64,000 nt of DNA from CAYWWM01 sp965198025 (GTDB lineage Bacteria; Acidobacteriota; Terriglobia; 2-12-FULL-54-10). Of the stretch, positions 1 to 8,788 are shown piece after piece. Numbering within the stretch: the first letter of the stretch is position 1; every line of letters begins with the position of its first letter. A model generated the notes under the pieces. The model did no database searches. It was not told the origin of the DNA and saw only the letters and a list, made by a program, of their open reading frames with translations. A program made the translations under genes and the position numbers. The stretch covers positions 1,674,001 to 1,738,000 of the forward strand of contig OZ240237.1 of NCBI GenBank assembly GCA_965198025.1. The letters are read 5' to 3'.

Positions 1-1
1 C

Positions 2-550
2 GCCACCCAATGCGACATTCTGATCAGTTCTACCGCTGCCCCGGGATTCGTATTGCACAAAGCCGATACCCAGCAGGTCCTGGCAGATCGCCGCAACCGG
101 CCGATCTTTCTGATCGATATCGCGGTCCCGCGTAACATCGATCCCGAAGCCAACAAGCTCGACAACCTGTTTCTCTACGACATTGACGATCTGCAGCAAG
201 TCGTGAATACGAACCTCAAGGAGCGGCTGCGGGAGGCGCACCTCGGTGAGCAAATCGCCGAACAGGAAGTCGAACGGTTGCTCCGCCGCCTGAAGACCCT
301 CGACGTCGTGCCGACCATCATTGATCTTCGAACACGTCTCGAGGAGATTCGCACTCAGGAACTTGCTCGCATGAATTCACGGCTTACCAGCTTGACCCCA
401 CAACAACGGGAGGCGGTGGAGACCATAACGCGCGGCATGGTCAACAAGATTCTCCATCCTCCGGTCTCTCATTTGAAGACCTTTGCGCAGCAGCCCGATG
501 GTCTGAAGCTGGTCGAGACCGTCCGGCGAATCTTTAATTTGAAACCATAG
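2..550 (+). CDS. hemA: Glutamyl-tRNA reductase, C-terminal part (cut by window start)
   Basis: HemA reduces glutamyl-tRNA(Glu) to glutamate-1-semialdehyde, the first committed step of C5-pathway tetrapyrrole synthesis in the cytoplasm. The open frame enters from the left edge, and about 182 codons are visible. The NADPH-domain signatures ISSTAAP, LIDIAVPR and LYDIDDLQ are present, followed by the long helical C-terminal dimerisation region. The 5' part, with the catalytic cysteine, lies outside the window. hemC starts 33 bases downstream on the same strand, so the two are probably co-transcribed. A TTG at 53 is internal and is not the real start. Confidence 0.95.
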   Translation, partial: ATQCDILISSTAAPGFVLHKADTQQVLADRRNRPIFLIDIAVPRNIDPEANKLDNLFLYDIDDLQQVVNTNLKERLREAHLGEQIAEQEVERLLRRLKTLDVVPTIIDLRTRLEEIRTQELARMNSRLTSLTPQQREAVETITRGMVNKILHPPVSHLKTFAQQPDGLKLVETVRRIFNLKP

Positions 551-583
551 GGCCTCTGCTTCACGCCCGCCCACCCGACTCCT

Positions 584-1576
584 TTGCACCACTCACCTTT
601 TGTGCTTGCAACTCGCGGTTCACCCTTGGCACTCCGGCAGTCGCGCTGGGTTCAGGACGAACTCGAAAGGCTCTTCCCTGGACTTCCAGTTGAACTCCTC
701 ATTCTCCGCACCACCGGCGACCGGGTCCGTACCGTTCCTCTCCCTGCGATCGGAGGGAAAGGTCTATTCACCAGGGAACTCGAGGATGCCTTGCAGGAAG
801 GCCGTGCCCATTGTGCTGTCCACAGCTTAAAGGATCTGCCCACCGATCTTCCAACCGGACTGATGTTGGCATGCGTGCCACAGCGCGAAGACCCGCGCGA
901 TGTGTGGATCAGCCGTGACGGCGCTCCACTGACGGGCCTTCCCGCCGATTCGCGCATCGGCACCAGCAGTCCCCGCCGGGCGGCTCAACTGCTGCGTCTT
1001 CGTCCGGACTTCGCGATCGCACCCTTACGCGGCAACCTGGGAACGCGGCTGCGAAAGCTCCAGGAGGTGGACATGGGCGCCATTGTTGTGGCTGCGGCCG
1101 GAATGCATCGCATGGGATTCACGGATCAGATCACGGAATACCTTTCCCCGGAGACTCTCTGTCCTGCTGTAGGACAGGGCGCGCTCGGGATTGAAGCGCG
1201 CGATTCCGACACGGAGACGCTCCAGTTGCTGGCTCAGCTCGAAGATCCCTGGTCCCGTGTGACAGCCACGGCCGAACGTTCCTTGCTCCAGCATCTCGGT
1301 GGAGGCTGCCAAGTCCCAATTGCTGCAAGCGCAACTCGCCAGGGCGACCGGCTTGCCCTGAAGGCTCTGGTCATCCGACCCGATGGCAAAGAAGCGGTCC
1401 AAACATCAAAACTGGGACCTCCGAGCGGAGCGGATCTGCACTACCAGGAAGCCATACGAATGGCTGAACACTTGGGACGCGAGGCGGCACAAAGTTTGCT
1501 ATCCCAAGGCGCCGGGCGCATCCTGGAGTCAATCCCTCGGGAACCATTGCCCTTCTCGCCTCCCCAGACTCCCTAA
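584..1576 (+). CDS. hemC: Porphobilinogen deaminase (hydroxymethylbilane synthase)
   Basis: HemC polymerises four porphobilinogens into hydroxymethylbilane in haem, sirohaem and corrinoid synthesis. The 330-residue protein has the family N-terminus (LATRGSPLALRQ), the TTGDR motif and the dipyrromethane-cofactor loop GGGCQVPIAA, with the cofactor cysteine at residue 242. Length is normal for the family. The best start is TTG at 584; no strong Shine-Dalgarno sequence is visible, so translation may depend on the upstream hemA frame. The gene order hemA-hemC supports the call. queA follows after 25 bases. Confidence 0.97.
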   Translation: MHHSPFVLATRGSPLALRQSRWVQDELERLFPGLPVELLILRTTGDRVRTVPLPAIGGKGLFTRELEDALQEGRAHCAVHSLKDLPTDLPTGLMLACVPQREDPRDVWISRDGAPLTGLPADSRIGTSSPRRAAQLLRLRPDFAIAPLRGNLGTRLRKLQEVDMGAIVVAAAGMHRMGFTDQITEYLSPETLCPAVGQGALGIEARDSDTETLQLLAQLEDPWSRVTATAERSLLQHLGGGCQVPIAASATRQGDRLALKALVIRPDGKEAVQTSKLGPPSGADLHYQEAIRMAEHLGREAAQSLLSQGAGRILESIPREPLPFSPPQTP

Positions 1577-1601
1577 CCAGGCTCTGAATCGCATCGTTTC
1601 T

Positions 1602-2696
1602 ATGAATTTCGCAGACTTTGACTATCATCTGCCGCTTGAGTTGATCGCCCAATACCCCGCTCGACGACGTGAAGACGCCCGGATGCTGGTCGTCAATCGA
1701 TCCGAGGGCCGCTTTCTCGATTCGGAATTCCGGCGCCTCCCGGAATTCCTGCGCCGGGAGGACGTTTTAGTGGTCAACAATTCCCGCGTACTGGCCGCCC
1801 GTCTCTTGGGCCGCCGCCTGGGAGTCCGCGCACGGACTCCTGGCAAGCGCAATCCCACTCACCGTGAACATCTCACCTCGCCGATCGAAGCGCTTCTCAT
1901 TCGCCCCTTGGCAGACGGAACCTGGGAAGCGCTGGTACGGCCCGGCCAGAAGATTCCGACCGGAGAGCGATTGTTCTTCGAAACAACGGACGGCAAGCCG
2001 GTGCGCCTGGAGGCGGAAGTCGTTGGACGGGGAGAGTATGGTTTGCGAACCCTGCGCTTCGCCAATGCCGCCTCGCTCGAAGGTATACTCCACCGAATCG
2101 GCCATGTACCGCTCCCGCCTTATATTCGCCGTCCAGATGAACCGCTGGACCAGCGGCGATACCAGACTGTGTACGCTCGGCCCGCCGGTTCGGTGGCCGC
2201 CCCAACGGCTGGTCTTCATTTCACTCGTCGGATTCTGCGAAAGCTAGCGAAACAAGGGGTCGAGGTTGTCGCAATCACCTTGCACGTCGGCCTTGGAACG
2301 TTTCAGCCCGTCCACCGATCGCAAATAGAGGCTCATGCACTCCATCCCGAACAGTTTGCGATCCAGCCGGAGGCTGCGGCAGGTATCAACAAAGCACTAA
2401 AAGGAAAGCAACGCATTGTGGCGGTCGGTACAACCACAGTTCGTACACTCGAAAACGCAGCTGTAAAGGGACCGCACGTTACTCCAGGAACGGGAAATAC
2501 TCAGCTTTTTATCATGCCGGGATTTCGATTTCAGATCGTCGGCAGCTTGCTCACCAATTTCCATCTGCCACGCACGACCCTGTTGATGTTGGTTTCGGCG
2601 TTTGCCGGGCGGGAACTGATTCTTGCGGCGTACGAGCACGCCGTTCGGGAGCGTTACCGATTCTATTCCTATGGCGACTGCATGCTGATTCTGTAA
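1602..2696 (+). CDS. queA: S-adenosylmethionine:tRNA ribosyltransferase-isomerase
   Basis: QueA transfers and isomerises the ribosyl part of SAM onto preQ1 at tRNA position 34, giving epoxyqueuosine. The 364-residue protein begins MNFADFDYHLPLELIAQYP and contains the family motifs VVNNSRVLAARL and SVAAPTAGLHFT, ending YGDCMLIL. The frame is open far upstream inside hemC, but ATG 1602 matches the family N-terminus and lies just after the hemC stop. The gene ends before a convergent secreted protein gene. A GC-rich imperfect inverted repeat (CAGGG/CCCTG) sits in the 61-base gap and may help termination. Confidence 0.96.
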   Translation: MNFADFDYHLPLELIAQYPARRREDARMLVVNRSEGRFLDSEFRRLPEFLRREDVLVVNNSRVLAARLLGRRLGVRARTPGKRNPTHREHLTSPIEALLIRPLADGTWEALVRPGQKIPTGERLFFETTDGKPVRLEAEVVGRGEYGLRTLRFANAASLEGILHRIGHVPLPPYIRRPDEPLDQRRYQTVYARPAGSVAAPTAGLHFTRRILRKLAKQGVEVVAITLHVGLGTFQPVHRSQIEAHALHPEQFAIQPEAAAGINKALKGKQRIVAVGTTTVRTLENAAVKGPHVTPGTGNTQLFIMPGFRFQIVGSLLTNFHLPRTTLLMLVSAFAGRELILAAYEHAVRERYRFYSYGDCMLIL

Positions 2697-2757
2697 AGAA
2701 AGTCCTGCAGGGCCGCATGCAGCGACCCTGCCTCTTGGTTTCGTGAGTCTCCGAGCT

Positions 2758-3444
2758 TCAGCGTCCCCGATTCGGGCCGATGGCCCTACGCCGCCCACCG
2801 GGACCGCCTCGCCGGCCTCCTCTGCCGAAACCGCTGTGGCTCGCTCGCAGATCTTCCAGCTTCTGCTGTTGCGTAGGGTCAAGTATGGAGCCCACGTTGC
2901 TCCGGGTCTGCTCCCGGATCGCCCGTGCCTGCTCGCGTCGCTCTTCCCTCGTCAGCGAGGAATCGTCCCGCAGTGCCTGCAACTGGTTCCGCTGTTCTTC
3001 GAGAACCGATTGCATCTGGCTTTTCTGCTCCGGCGTCAGTTCGAGCAGCCGGGCCGTGGCATCAAATCGCTCCTGGCGGCGTTCTTGGAACTGTTGGCGC
3101 GCCTCGTTGCGGAGTTCCTCCGCCCTTTGCTGCTGCTCAACGGTCAAGATGGACTGTACCTTGTCCCGGGTCTGCTGCCGAATCTCCCGCGCCCGCTCCA
3201 TCCTTTGTTCGCGGGTCAGTGCGTTGTCATTCCGCAAAGCCTGCATCTGACTGCGCTGGTCTTCGAAATACGACTGGACCGTGCTCTTTTGCTCCTCGGT
3301 CAGGTTCAATCGTTCGGCGAGCCGCTCGGCAGCCCGCTCCGGCGAGAATCCCCTTCTTCGTTGCTGAGCCTGCATGACCATGACTCCCAGCACGGACGCA
3401 ACCACAATCACAGCGAGAATCTTGACATTTGCTTTTCCTGGCAT
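2758..3444 (-). CDS. Spy/CpxP-like periplasmic protein with duplicated LTxxQ unit
   Basis: This is probably an exported helical protein of the Spy/CpxP (LTxxQ) type, a family with periplasmic chaperone or envelope-stress roles. ATG 3444 has a strong AGTGGAGGAACG ribosome site and is followed by a hydrophobic signal segment (residues about 7-25), so 228 residues is preferred over the longer open frame. Two homologous units follow: one starts LNLTEEQKS and the other LELTPEQKS, each continuing with QALR[ND]D..LTRE and [QE]QTR. The C-terminus is Gly/Arg-rich. No metal or catalytic motif is visible. The gene faces queA and stands alone. Confidence 0.85.
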   Translation of the reverse strand: MPGKANVKILAVIVVASVLGVMVMQAQQRRRGFSPERAAERLAERLNLTEEQKSTVQSYFEDQRSQMQALRNDNALTREQRMERAREIRQQTRDKVQSILTVEQQQRAEELRNEARQQFQERRQERFDATARLLELTPEQKSQMQSVLEEQRNQLQALRDDSSLTREERREQARAIREQTRSNVGSILDPTQQQKLEDLRASHSGFGRGGRRGGPGGRRRAIGPNRGR

Positions 3445-3729
3445 CGTTCCTCCACTCCAACCGTTTTCCCGAAGAGCTGGTTTCTTGCCGCCCTCCAGCA
3501 AATCTAATTTCCTCTTGCAAGAATAGAAACCCGCGGCTCGCAGAAAAGTTGTGCGCGCCACGGGACGGCATCTTTAGACTTCTGCCCTGGCCGGTCTTGC
3601 TTCTCCACCTTTCTCTCTCGAGGCGTTCTCGCGAATCGAATCTGCGCCACTGGTCCCCGGCCGAGCCCGGAAGATCGCCGTCGGATCGATTTGGCATCTC
3701 TATCGCCCCCGGCAGTTTGCTTCTTGTAC

Positions 3730-3735
3730 TATAAT
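3730..3735 (+). promoter_or_regulatory. Possible -10 box for the UbiD-like gene
   Basis: A perfect TATAAT lies 52 bases before the GTG at 3788 and points into that gene. No good -35 hexamer is seen at the usual distance, so this is only a candidate. Confidence 0.4.
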
Positions 3736-3787
3736 TCGTACTTTCTCTCGCGTACGTTGGAATTTTGTTCACTGGAAAGGCACGATC

Positions 3788-5239
3788 GTGGCACATGAGG
3801 ATTTAAGGGGATTTCTGCAGGCCTTGGAGAGGGCCGGCGAACTGCAGCGCATCAAAACCGAAGTGGATCCAATTCTCGAGATCTCTGAAATCACGGACCG
3901 CATTTCGAAATCTGGCGGGCCCGCACTGCTGTTTGAGAACGTCTGTGGCAGCCGCCTTCCCGTAGTCATCAACGCTTTCGGTTCGCACCGTCGCATGGAA
4001 ATCGCTCTTGAGGTTAACTCCGTCGAGGAGGTTGCCGCCCGCATTCGGGAACTCGTTGCGATGAAGCCGCCGGAAGGAATTCTTGACAAGCTGAAGATGC
4101 TGCCACGTCTCGCCGAATTCGGGGCCTTTGTCCCGAAGCGCGTCAAGGACGGCGCCGCGCGCGAGGTCGTCAAGAAGGACGGCTTCTCTCTCTTGGACCT
4201 TCCTGTTTTGCAGTGCTGGCCGCTCGATGGAGGCCGTACCATCACGTTTCCAGTCGTATTTTCCCGCAACCCTTCAACGGGCAGACGCAACTGCGGCACG
4301 TATCGCATGCAGGTGTACGACGAGCGTACGGCGGGGATGCACTGGCAAATTCACAAGCAAGGCGCCGAGCACTTCCGCCGCGCTTCGAAATCACAAACGC
4401 CCGAACAGCACATGGAAGTGGCCGTGGCCATCGGCACTGATCCCGCTGTCACGTTTTCCGCGATTTCGCCCCTCCCTCCCGACATTGATGAGATGCTTTT
4501 CGCGGGCTTCCTTCGCTCCAAGCCAGTCGAAATGATGCCTTGCCTCACAGTGGACCTCCAAGTCCCCGCCACCGCGGAAATCGTGCTGGAAGGGACCGTT
4601 GACCTCGCCGAGCGGCGCACCGAGGGTCCCTTCGGCGACCACACCGGCTTTTACTCCCTCCCCGACGAGTATCCCGTGTTCCGCGTCCACTGCATGACGC
4701 ACCGCAAAAGGCCGATTTATTCCACCACGCTGGTCGGCCGCCCTCCAATGGAAGACTGCTACATGGGCTATGCCATCGAGCGTATTTTCCTGCCGCTGAT
4801 GCAGATGCAGATGCCCGAAATCGTGGACATCCACATGCCCTTTGAGGGCATCTTCCATAACCTGATGCTGGTTGCCATCCGCAAGTCCTATCCAGGCCAC
4901 GCACGCAAGGTAATGAATGCTATCTGGTCGCTCGGGCAGGCGATGTTCACCAAGTGTGTCGTTGTAGTGGACGAAGACGTCAACGTTCAAGACCCCGCCG
5001 AAGTGGTCTGGAAGGCGCTCAACAATATTGACCCGGAGCGGGACATTCAGTTCATGCTGGGCCCGGTGGATTCGCTCGACCATGCCAGTCGTCTGCCCAA
5101 CTTCGGCTCCAAGATGGGCGTCGATGCCACACGCAAATGGCCGTCCGAAGGCTTCACCCGCCCTTGGCCTGCGGAACTTCGTATGGACCCTAGAATCAAG
5201 GCCCTGGTGGACGCAAAGTGGAAAGAGCTGGGACTGTAG
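3788..5239 (+). CDS. UbiD-family (de)carboxylase
   Basis: UbiD enzymes use prenylated FMN for reversible decarboxylation of aromatic or alpha,beta-unsaturated acids. The 483-residue protein shows the family N-terminus (LRGFLQALERAGEL, GPALLFENV), the cofactor and metal region with NCGTYRMQ, and the active-site segment EGPFGDHTGFYS. Length fits the family. Start is GTG 3788. It is monocistronic here, with no adjacent UbiX. The substrate could be the quinone-precursor acid of the ubiquinone/menaquinone routes or another arylic acid; sequence alone does not decide. A second, divergent UbiD member is at 48127-49605. Confidence 0.92.
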   Translation: MAHEDLRGFLQALERAGELQRIKTEVDPILEISEITDRISKSGGPALLFENVCGSRLPVVINAFGSHRRMEIALEVNSVEEVAARIRELVAMKPPEGILDKLKMLPRLAEFGAFVPKRVKDGAAREVVKKDGFSLLDLPVLQCWPLDGGRTITFPVVFSRNPSTGRRNCGTYRMQVYDERTAGMHWQIHKQGAEHFRRASKSQTPEQHMEVAVAIGTDPAVTFSAISPLPPDIDEMLFAGFLRSKPVEMMPCLTVDLQVPATAEIVLEGTVDLAERRTEGPFGDHTGFYSLPDEYPVFRVHCMTHRKRPIYSTTLVGRPPMEDCYMGYAIERIFLPLMQMQMPEIVDIHMPFEGIFHNLMLVAIRKSYPGHARKVMNAIWSLGQAMFTKCVVVVDEDVNVQDPAEVVWKALNNIDPERDIQFMLGPVDSLDHASRLPNFGSKMGVDATRKWPSEGFTRPWPAELRMDPRIKALVDAKWKELGL

Positions 5240-5262
5240 ATGCGTAGGCCCGACGTGTGCAG

Positions 5263-5868
5263 CTAGCCTTCCGCCACCGATGCCCTGCCGCGGAGCTTCC
5301 GGGTAATCAGTATCACCCCCAACGCCGCAAGCACGATGGCGAACAGGAACGGCCCGAAGCGGCCCATCCACTCCCAGGCTTGCTGGCCGTACCGAACCGT
5401 AAGGAACCCCTCGCCAAAATAGCGAATGCTCCGTCCCACGGCCAGCGCCAGGACAAACTTCCGATACGGCAACTTCAGAAGCCCCGAGGTTGCGACACAC
5501 AGCTTGAAGGGACTCGGGGGTGGGAGAAACGAGATGACAAAAAGCGACCAGGCTCCATATTTCTCCACATACTGGCGCACTCGCGCAAAGCGGGGCTTGG
5601 ACCGGTGCCGTTCTAGGATCGCTTCTTCCCCTTTGCGCACCGTGAAGTACAGAGTTGAACATCCTGCCACCGAGCCCGCCGTCGCCGCCAGCGCATACAG
5701 CGGCATCCGGGAAGGCATCAGCGCGCTTTGCGACACCAGCCAGAGATCCACACCTCCTGCAAACGAAAGGAACGAGGAATCCAGTGCTGCTGCCGCAAAC
5801 AAACCCCAGCCTCCCAGCGGCAGAAGCACTCCCTGAATTGTTTGTGCTAGCGAGCGGAGGAAGTCCAA
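5263..5868 (-). CDS. DedA/VTT-domain membrane protein (YqaA-like)
   Basis: The 201-residue protein is integral and belongs to the SNARE-associated/VTT (DedA-like) superfamily, whose members act in membrane lipid transport and envelope homeostasis. Hydrophobic segments are seen around residues 13-38, 55-75, 105-130 and 170-190. The re-entrant signature region includes a glycine-rich stretch and PPPSPFKLCVATSGLL. It converges with the UbiD-like gene, leaving 23 bases between stops. The YqaA-like subgroup fits the length. The exact substrate is unknown. Confidence 0.82.
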   Translation of the reverse strand: MDFLRSLAQTIQGVLLPLGGWGLFAAAALDSSFLSFAGGVDLWLVSQSALMPSRMPLYALAATAGSVAGCSTLYFTVRKGEEAILERHRSKPRFARVRQYVEKYGAWSLFVISFLPPPSPFKLCVATSGLLKLPYRKFVLALAVGRSIRYFGEGFLTVRYGQQAWEWMGRFGPFLFAIVLAALGVILITRKLRGRASVAEG

Positions 5869-6142
5869 TACTGATCCTTGCCGATTCTCAACAGCCTTTT
5901 CTTGAGTCGCCTTCCACCGAGCGGCCCAACCTTGGCCTGAACAATTGGTCGTCCCATATTCCGGTTGGAACCCGAGCGAGCAGTGGTGAGTGCTCTGCGC
6001 CCTTGGGGAGAATCCAACTTCGGTTCAAACAACCCGCCACCCCAAAACCCTCCACACTGGCCGACGGAATCCTCATCGTGAGTGAAGATGCACCGCTTCT
6101 TCAGGCAAGGCCAATGGGCGATTCGGAGCAAGCGGTGAAAGG

Positions 6143-6916
6143 TTAGAAGGGTCGGGGCATTCGCGGAAAGGGAAAATCCGATCCGCGGGATTCGTTCTGG
6201 ATGCGGGATGGAGGAGGCGGCACGGGAGCCGCTGGCGGGGCTCCCAAGAAACCGGTTTCTTCGGCTGTGAAAGTCAAGTCCCTGTCCAACTCCATTTCGA
6301 GCGACGTCCCGCGCAGCAGGCGCACCTCCGAGCCACGCGTCAGCAAGACTGCTCCCAGGCCCGCTGCGGCCCCGATACCCGCTCCAATCGCCGCACCCTT
6401 GCCGCCGCCCGCGATGGCTCCAATGGTAGCCCCGCTGGAGCCCGTTTGGGCAATGGTGGTGGCGTCTTCGCCCTTGGTCGCTTCGCCCTCGATGGTCCCT
6501 TCGCCGGTCTCACTCTCGTCCTGCAGCGTCTCTGTGCCCGCACCGTCCACTGCGCTGACCCGGCCTCGGAAGTCTCGCGTCACGCCGTTACGGAGCATTA
6601 GCGTATCGAATCGAACATACAATTCGCCCCGTCCTCGAATCCGGCCGGGGCGCTTCACTTGGGTGATCGTTCCCGTCACGTAGCTGCCCTCTGGGACGAC
6701 AATCCGATTGCCTACCGAAATAGGGAAAGATGTCTGCAGATAAACATGGTCTCCCACATTCGAGGTCCTTGTGCTCACGCTGTTCACCAGAACCAGTGGA
6801 ATTCGCGTCCCGCTGCGGATCACGTACTGCTCGGGAGCCTGCGCCTGCTCTTGCGCCAGCAGAATCCCTCCACCGCTGATCAGCACTGCCAAGCTCCATG
6901 GTACAGCGTTTCTCAT
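6143..6916 (-). CDS. Exported protein with glycine-zipper segment, function unknown
   Basis: ATG 6916 is preferred because GGTGGGAGGAGCT precedes it and a signal peptide (MRNAVPWSLAVLISGGG...LAQ) follows. The 257-residue product then has a beta-rich domain (YVIRSGTRIPLVLVNSVSTR, VVPEGSYVTGTITQ) resembling the TrbI/VirB10-like barrel seen in acidobacterial secreted proteins. A glycine-zipper stretch follows at about residues 160-195, where GA, GG and AG pairs alternate, and then a Pro-rich tail. Glycine zippers often associate with membranes. No enzyme motif is seen. The neighbour at 7092 is divergent. Confidence 0.72.
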   Translation of the reverse strand: MRNAVPWSLAVLISGGGILLAQEQAQAPEQYVIRSGTRIPLVLVNSVSTRTSNVGDHVYLQTSFPISVGNRIVVPEGSYVTGTITQVKRPGRIRGRGELYVRFDTLMLRNGVTRDFRGRVSAVDGAGTETLQDESETGEGTIEGEATKGEDATTIAQTGSSGATIGAIAGGGKGAAIGAGIGAAAGLGAVLLTRGSEVRLLRGTSLEMELDRDLTFTAEETGFLGAPPAAPVPPPPSRIQNESRGSDFPFPRMPRPF

Positions 6917-7048
6917 AGCTCCTCCCACCACCCAGTTCACAGTATTACAAACCCCAAACCCCAGTGCAAGTATCGCTTGCGCGGGCCTGGTGCTGAGCAT
7001 GGGGAACTGGGCTGCCAAGCGGATAGGCTTCTGCAGCACGCGAAATGC

Positions 7049-7054
7049 TATAAT
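7049..7054 (+). promoter_or_regulatory. -10 box for the NTF2-like gene
   Basis: A perfect TATAAT lies 37 bases before ATG 7092. The alternative upstream ATG at 7053 lies inside this box, which argues for 7092 as the real start. A clear -35 hexamer is not seen. Confidence 0.5.
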
Positions 7055-7091
7055 GCACCGGAAAACAGGAACCTTCCACGTGCTCGAAAGC

Positions 7092-7511
7092 ATGACCAAA
7101 GAAGAAGAAAGTGTTTTACAGGCTAACGAGAACTTCTATCGAGCTCTCCAGGAACTGAGCCTGGAAACGATGGATGCCGTCTGGTTGCCGGAGGATTGGG
7201 TGCGCTGCGTTCACCCCGGATGGGAAGCGCTCGAGGGCTGGCAAGCCATCCGGGAAAGCTTCCGGCACATCTTTTCCAACACGCAGTTCATGCGCCTTGT
7301 GGTCGGCGTGCAGGCCATGCGCATCGAGCATTCCATGGCCTGGGTGAGCTGCACCGAAAGAATCTCCAGCGCTGCCGACGGCCGCTTCGATTCAGCCTTC
7401 GTACAGGCCACTAACATCTTCCACCGCCGAAACGGCTCCTGGCTCCTCGTGCTCCACCACGCCTCCCACCGCCCTCTGCCAGAACAGGTCCCCGGCGAGA
7501 TCGTGCAGTAG
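7092..7511 (+). CDS. SnoaL/NTF2-like fold protein
   Basis: This 139-residue protein has the pattern of the SnoaL_3/DUF4440 group: an N-terminal helix (EEESVLQANENFYRALQ), WV...HPGWEALEGWQAIRESF in the middle, and a C-terminal sheet (ATNIFHRRNGSWLLVLHHAS). The HPG-W motif and the closing HHAS are typical. Members bind small ligands or act as isomerases or hydrolases, and many have no known function. Start is set by the -10 box at 7049-7054. No operon partner is present. Confidence 0.8.
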   Translation: MTKEEESVLQANENFYRALQELSLETMDAVWLPEDWVRCVHPGWEALEGWQAIRESFRHIFSNTQFMRLVVGVQAMRIEHSMAWVSCTERISSAADGRFDSAFVQATNIFHRRNGSWLLVLHHASHRPLPEQVPGEIVQ

Positions 7512-7537
7512 CCGCGCCCCGCGGAATGCCCGAAATC

Positions 7538-8356
7538 TTACCCCATCCGGTTCATCGGCGGAAGCCCTGCCCGATACTTCCCGGTGCTGATTTCTTCGAA
7601 CGCGTGTAATAGCCGCTCGTGCAGATGTCCGTTGCTGGCAAGGATACTTGGACTATCCAGCCGGTGCGGATGTCCTTCGGCATCGGTCATCCGGCCTCCG
7701 GCTTCCTGCACCAGGAGCCTTCCCGCGGCCAAGTCCCAGGGCTGCAAGTGAAATTCCCAAAAACAATCCATCCGCCCCGAGGCCACGTAAGCCAGATCGA
7801 TCGCTGCCGACCCGGGCCGGCGCGCTCCATGCGAACGCATGTTCATCTCGTGGTAGAAGTGGATGTTAGGGTTCTTGTGCCGCTTCTTGCTGGGAAATCC
7901 GGTCACGACTAAGGCCTCTTCTAGTCGCTTGATAGCCGAGACTCGGACCGGCCCACCATTCATCGTGGCCCCTTTGCCCTTCTCGGCTGCGAACAATTCG
8001 TCCCGCGTCGGATCGTAGATCACGCCCAAAATCATCTCGTTTTGGTAAGCGAGCGCAATGGAAACGCAGAAGACGGGATAGCCGTGGGCGAAATTGGTGG
8101 TGCCGTCGAGCGGGTCCACGTACCAGCAATAGGCCGAGTCGGACTCGTGCCCTCCGGTTTCCTCCGCCACGATAGCGTGGCTCGGGAAATACGCCCGGAT
8201 TCGTTCCAAAATAAAGGCTTCCGACGCCCGGTCGGCTTCCGTCACCAAGTCTACGTCGCCTTTGTACTCGACCTTTACGCGGCGATGAAAGTAAGGCAGC
8301 AGAAGCGACCCGGCTTGCCGCGCGATGTGAACCGCCGCCCCCAGAAATTGCGTCAT
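7538..8356 (-). CDS. suhB: Inositol-monophosphatase family phosphatase
   Basis: This Mg2+-dependent phosphatase is a member of the IMPase/FIG superfamily. The 272-residue protein contains the three metal-binding motifs: AEETGG (motif around Glu69), DPLDGTTNFAHG, and WDLAAG near residue 215. All metal-ligand acids are present. Length is normal. Substrates in bacteria include myo-inositol-1-phosphate and related sugar phosphates, and the E. coli member also aids rRNA maturation; which applies here is not decidable. The symbol is by family only. A decayed HAD gene lies upstream on the same strand. Confidence 0.9.
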   Translation of the reverse strand: MTQFLGAAVHIARQAGSLLLPYFHRRVKVEYKGDVDLVTEADRASEAFILERIRAYFPSHAIVAEETGGHESDSAYCWYVDPLDGTTNFAHGYPVFCVSIALAYQNEMILGVIYDPTRDELFAAEKGKGATMNGGPVRVSAIKRLEEALVVTGFPSKKRHKNPNIHFYHEMNMRSHGARRPGSAAIDLAYVASGRMDCFWEFHLQPWDLAAGRLLVQEAGGRMTDAEGHPHRLDSPSILASNGHLHERLLHAFEEISTGKYRAGLPPMNRMG

Positions 8357-8409
8357 AAGATTATCTCTTGTAATTGTTTCAAAATATGTGCTATCTGACT
8401 AAACCACAA

Positions 8410-8775
8410 TTAGATCAGGTGTTCCTTTCGGAGTTCGATCCGCAACTCTGGCGGCCCTCTGAACCAGAGTGTCTCGAATCCCAACCCAAGAACTGCATCC
8501 ACATTGACATGAGTGTCATCAATGAAGAAGCACCGGGATGGCGCCACCCCAGCGACCTGACTGGCGTGCAGGAAAATCTCCCGGTCCGTTGGTCCGTTTG
8601 GCCATCCCCAAATCACAAGACAAGAGCAGGGCATAGAAACAGTTCAGCTTGCAGCTTGTGGAAGACCTCGGCTGGATTACGGCAGTGCTTCACAAAACGA
8701 GAGTAGACAGTATCATCTTCAAACGAAGCCATGAGCCCAACGAAATCAAGAATAAACGCCTCACTCTTGATTCCG
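8410..8775 (-). pseudogene. Decayed HAD-type phosphatase (internal deletion and frameshift)
   Basis: Two frames on the minus strand carry parts of one HAD-IA hydrolase. The first (about 8775-8625) reads ...SEAFILDFVGLMASFEDD..., the region of motif I, with the nucleophile Asp kept but the second acid lost. The second (8634-8410) reads PSRCFFIDDTHVNVDAVLG, the motif III/IV region, then ...LGFETLWFRGPPELR. The cap domain and motif II, usually some 60-100 residues, are missing, and the two parts are out of frame. The remnant directly follows the Hfq-like gene at 8789. Confidence 0.7.
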
Positions 8776-8788
8776 TGCGGCAGGGGAT

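Noticed and set aside
5847..6131. 94-codon minus-strand frame between the DedA-like gene and the glycine-zipper protein gene
   Set aside because: Overlaps the DedA-like start, biased composition, no motif.
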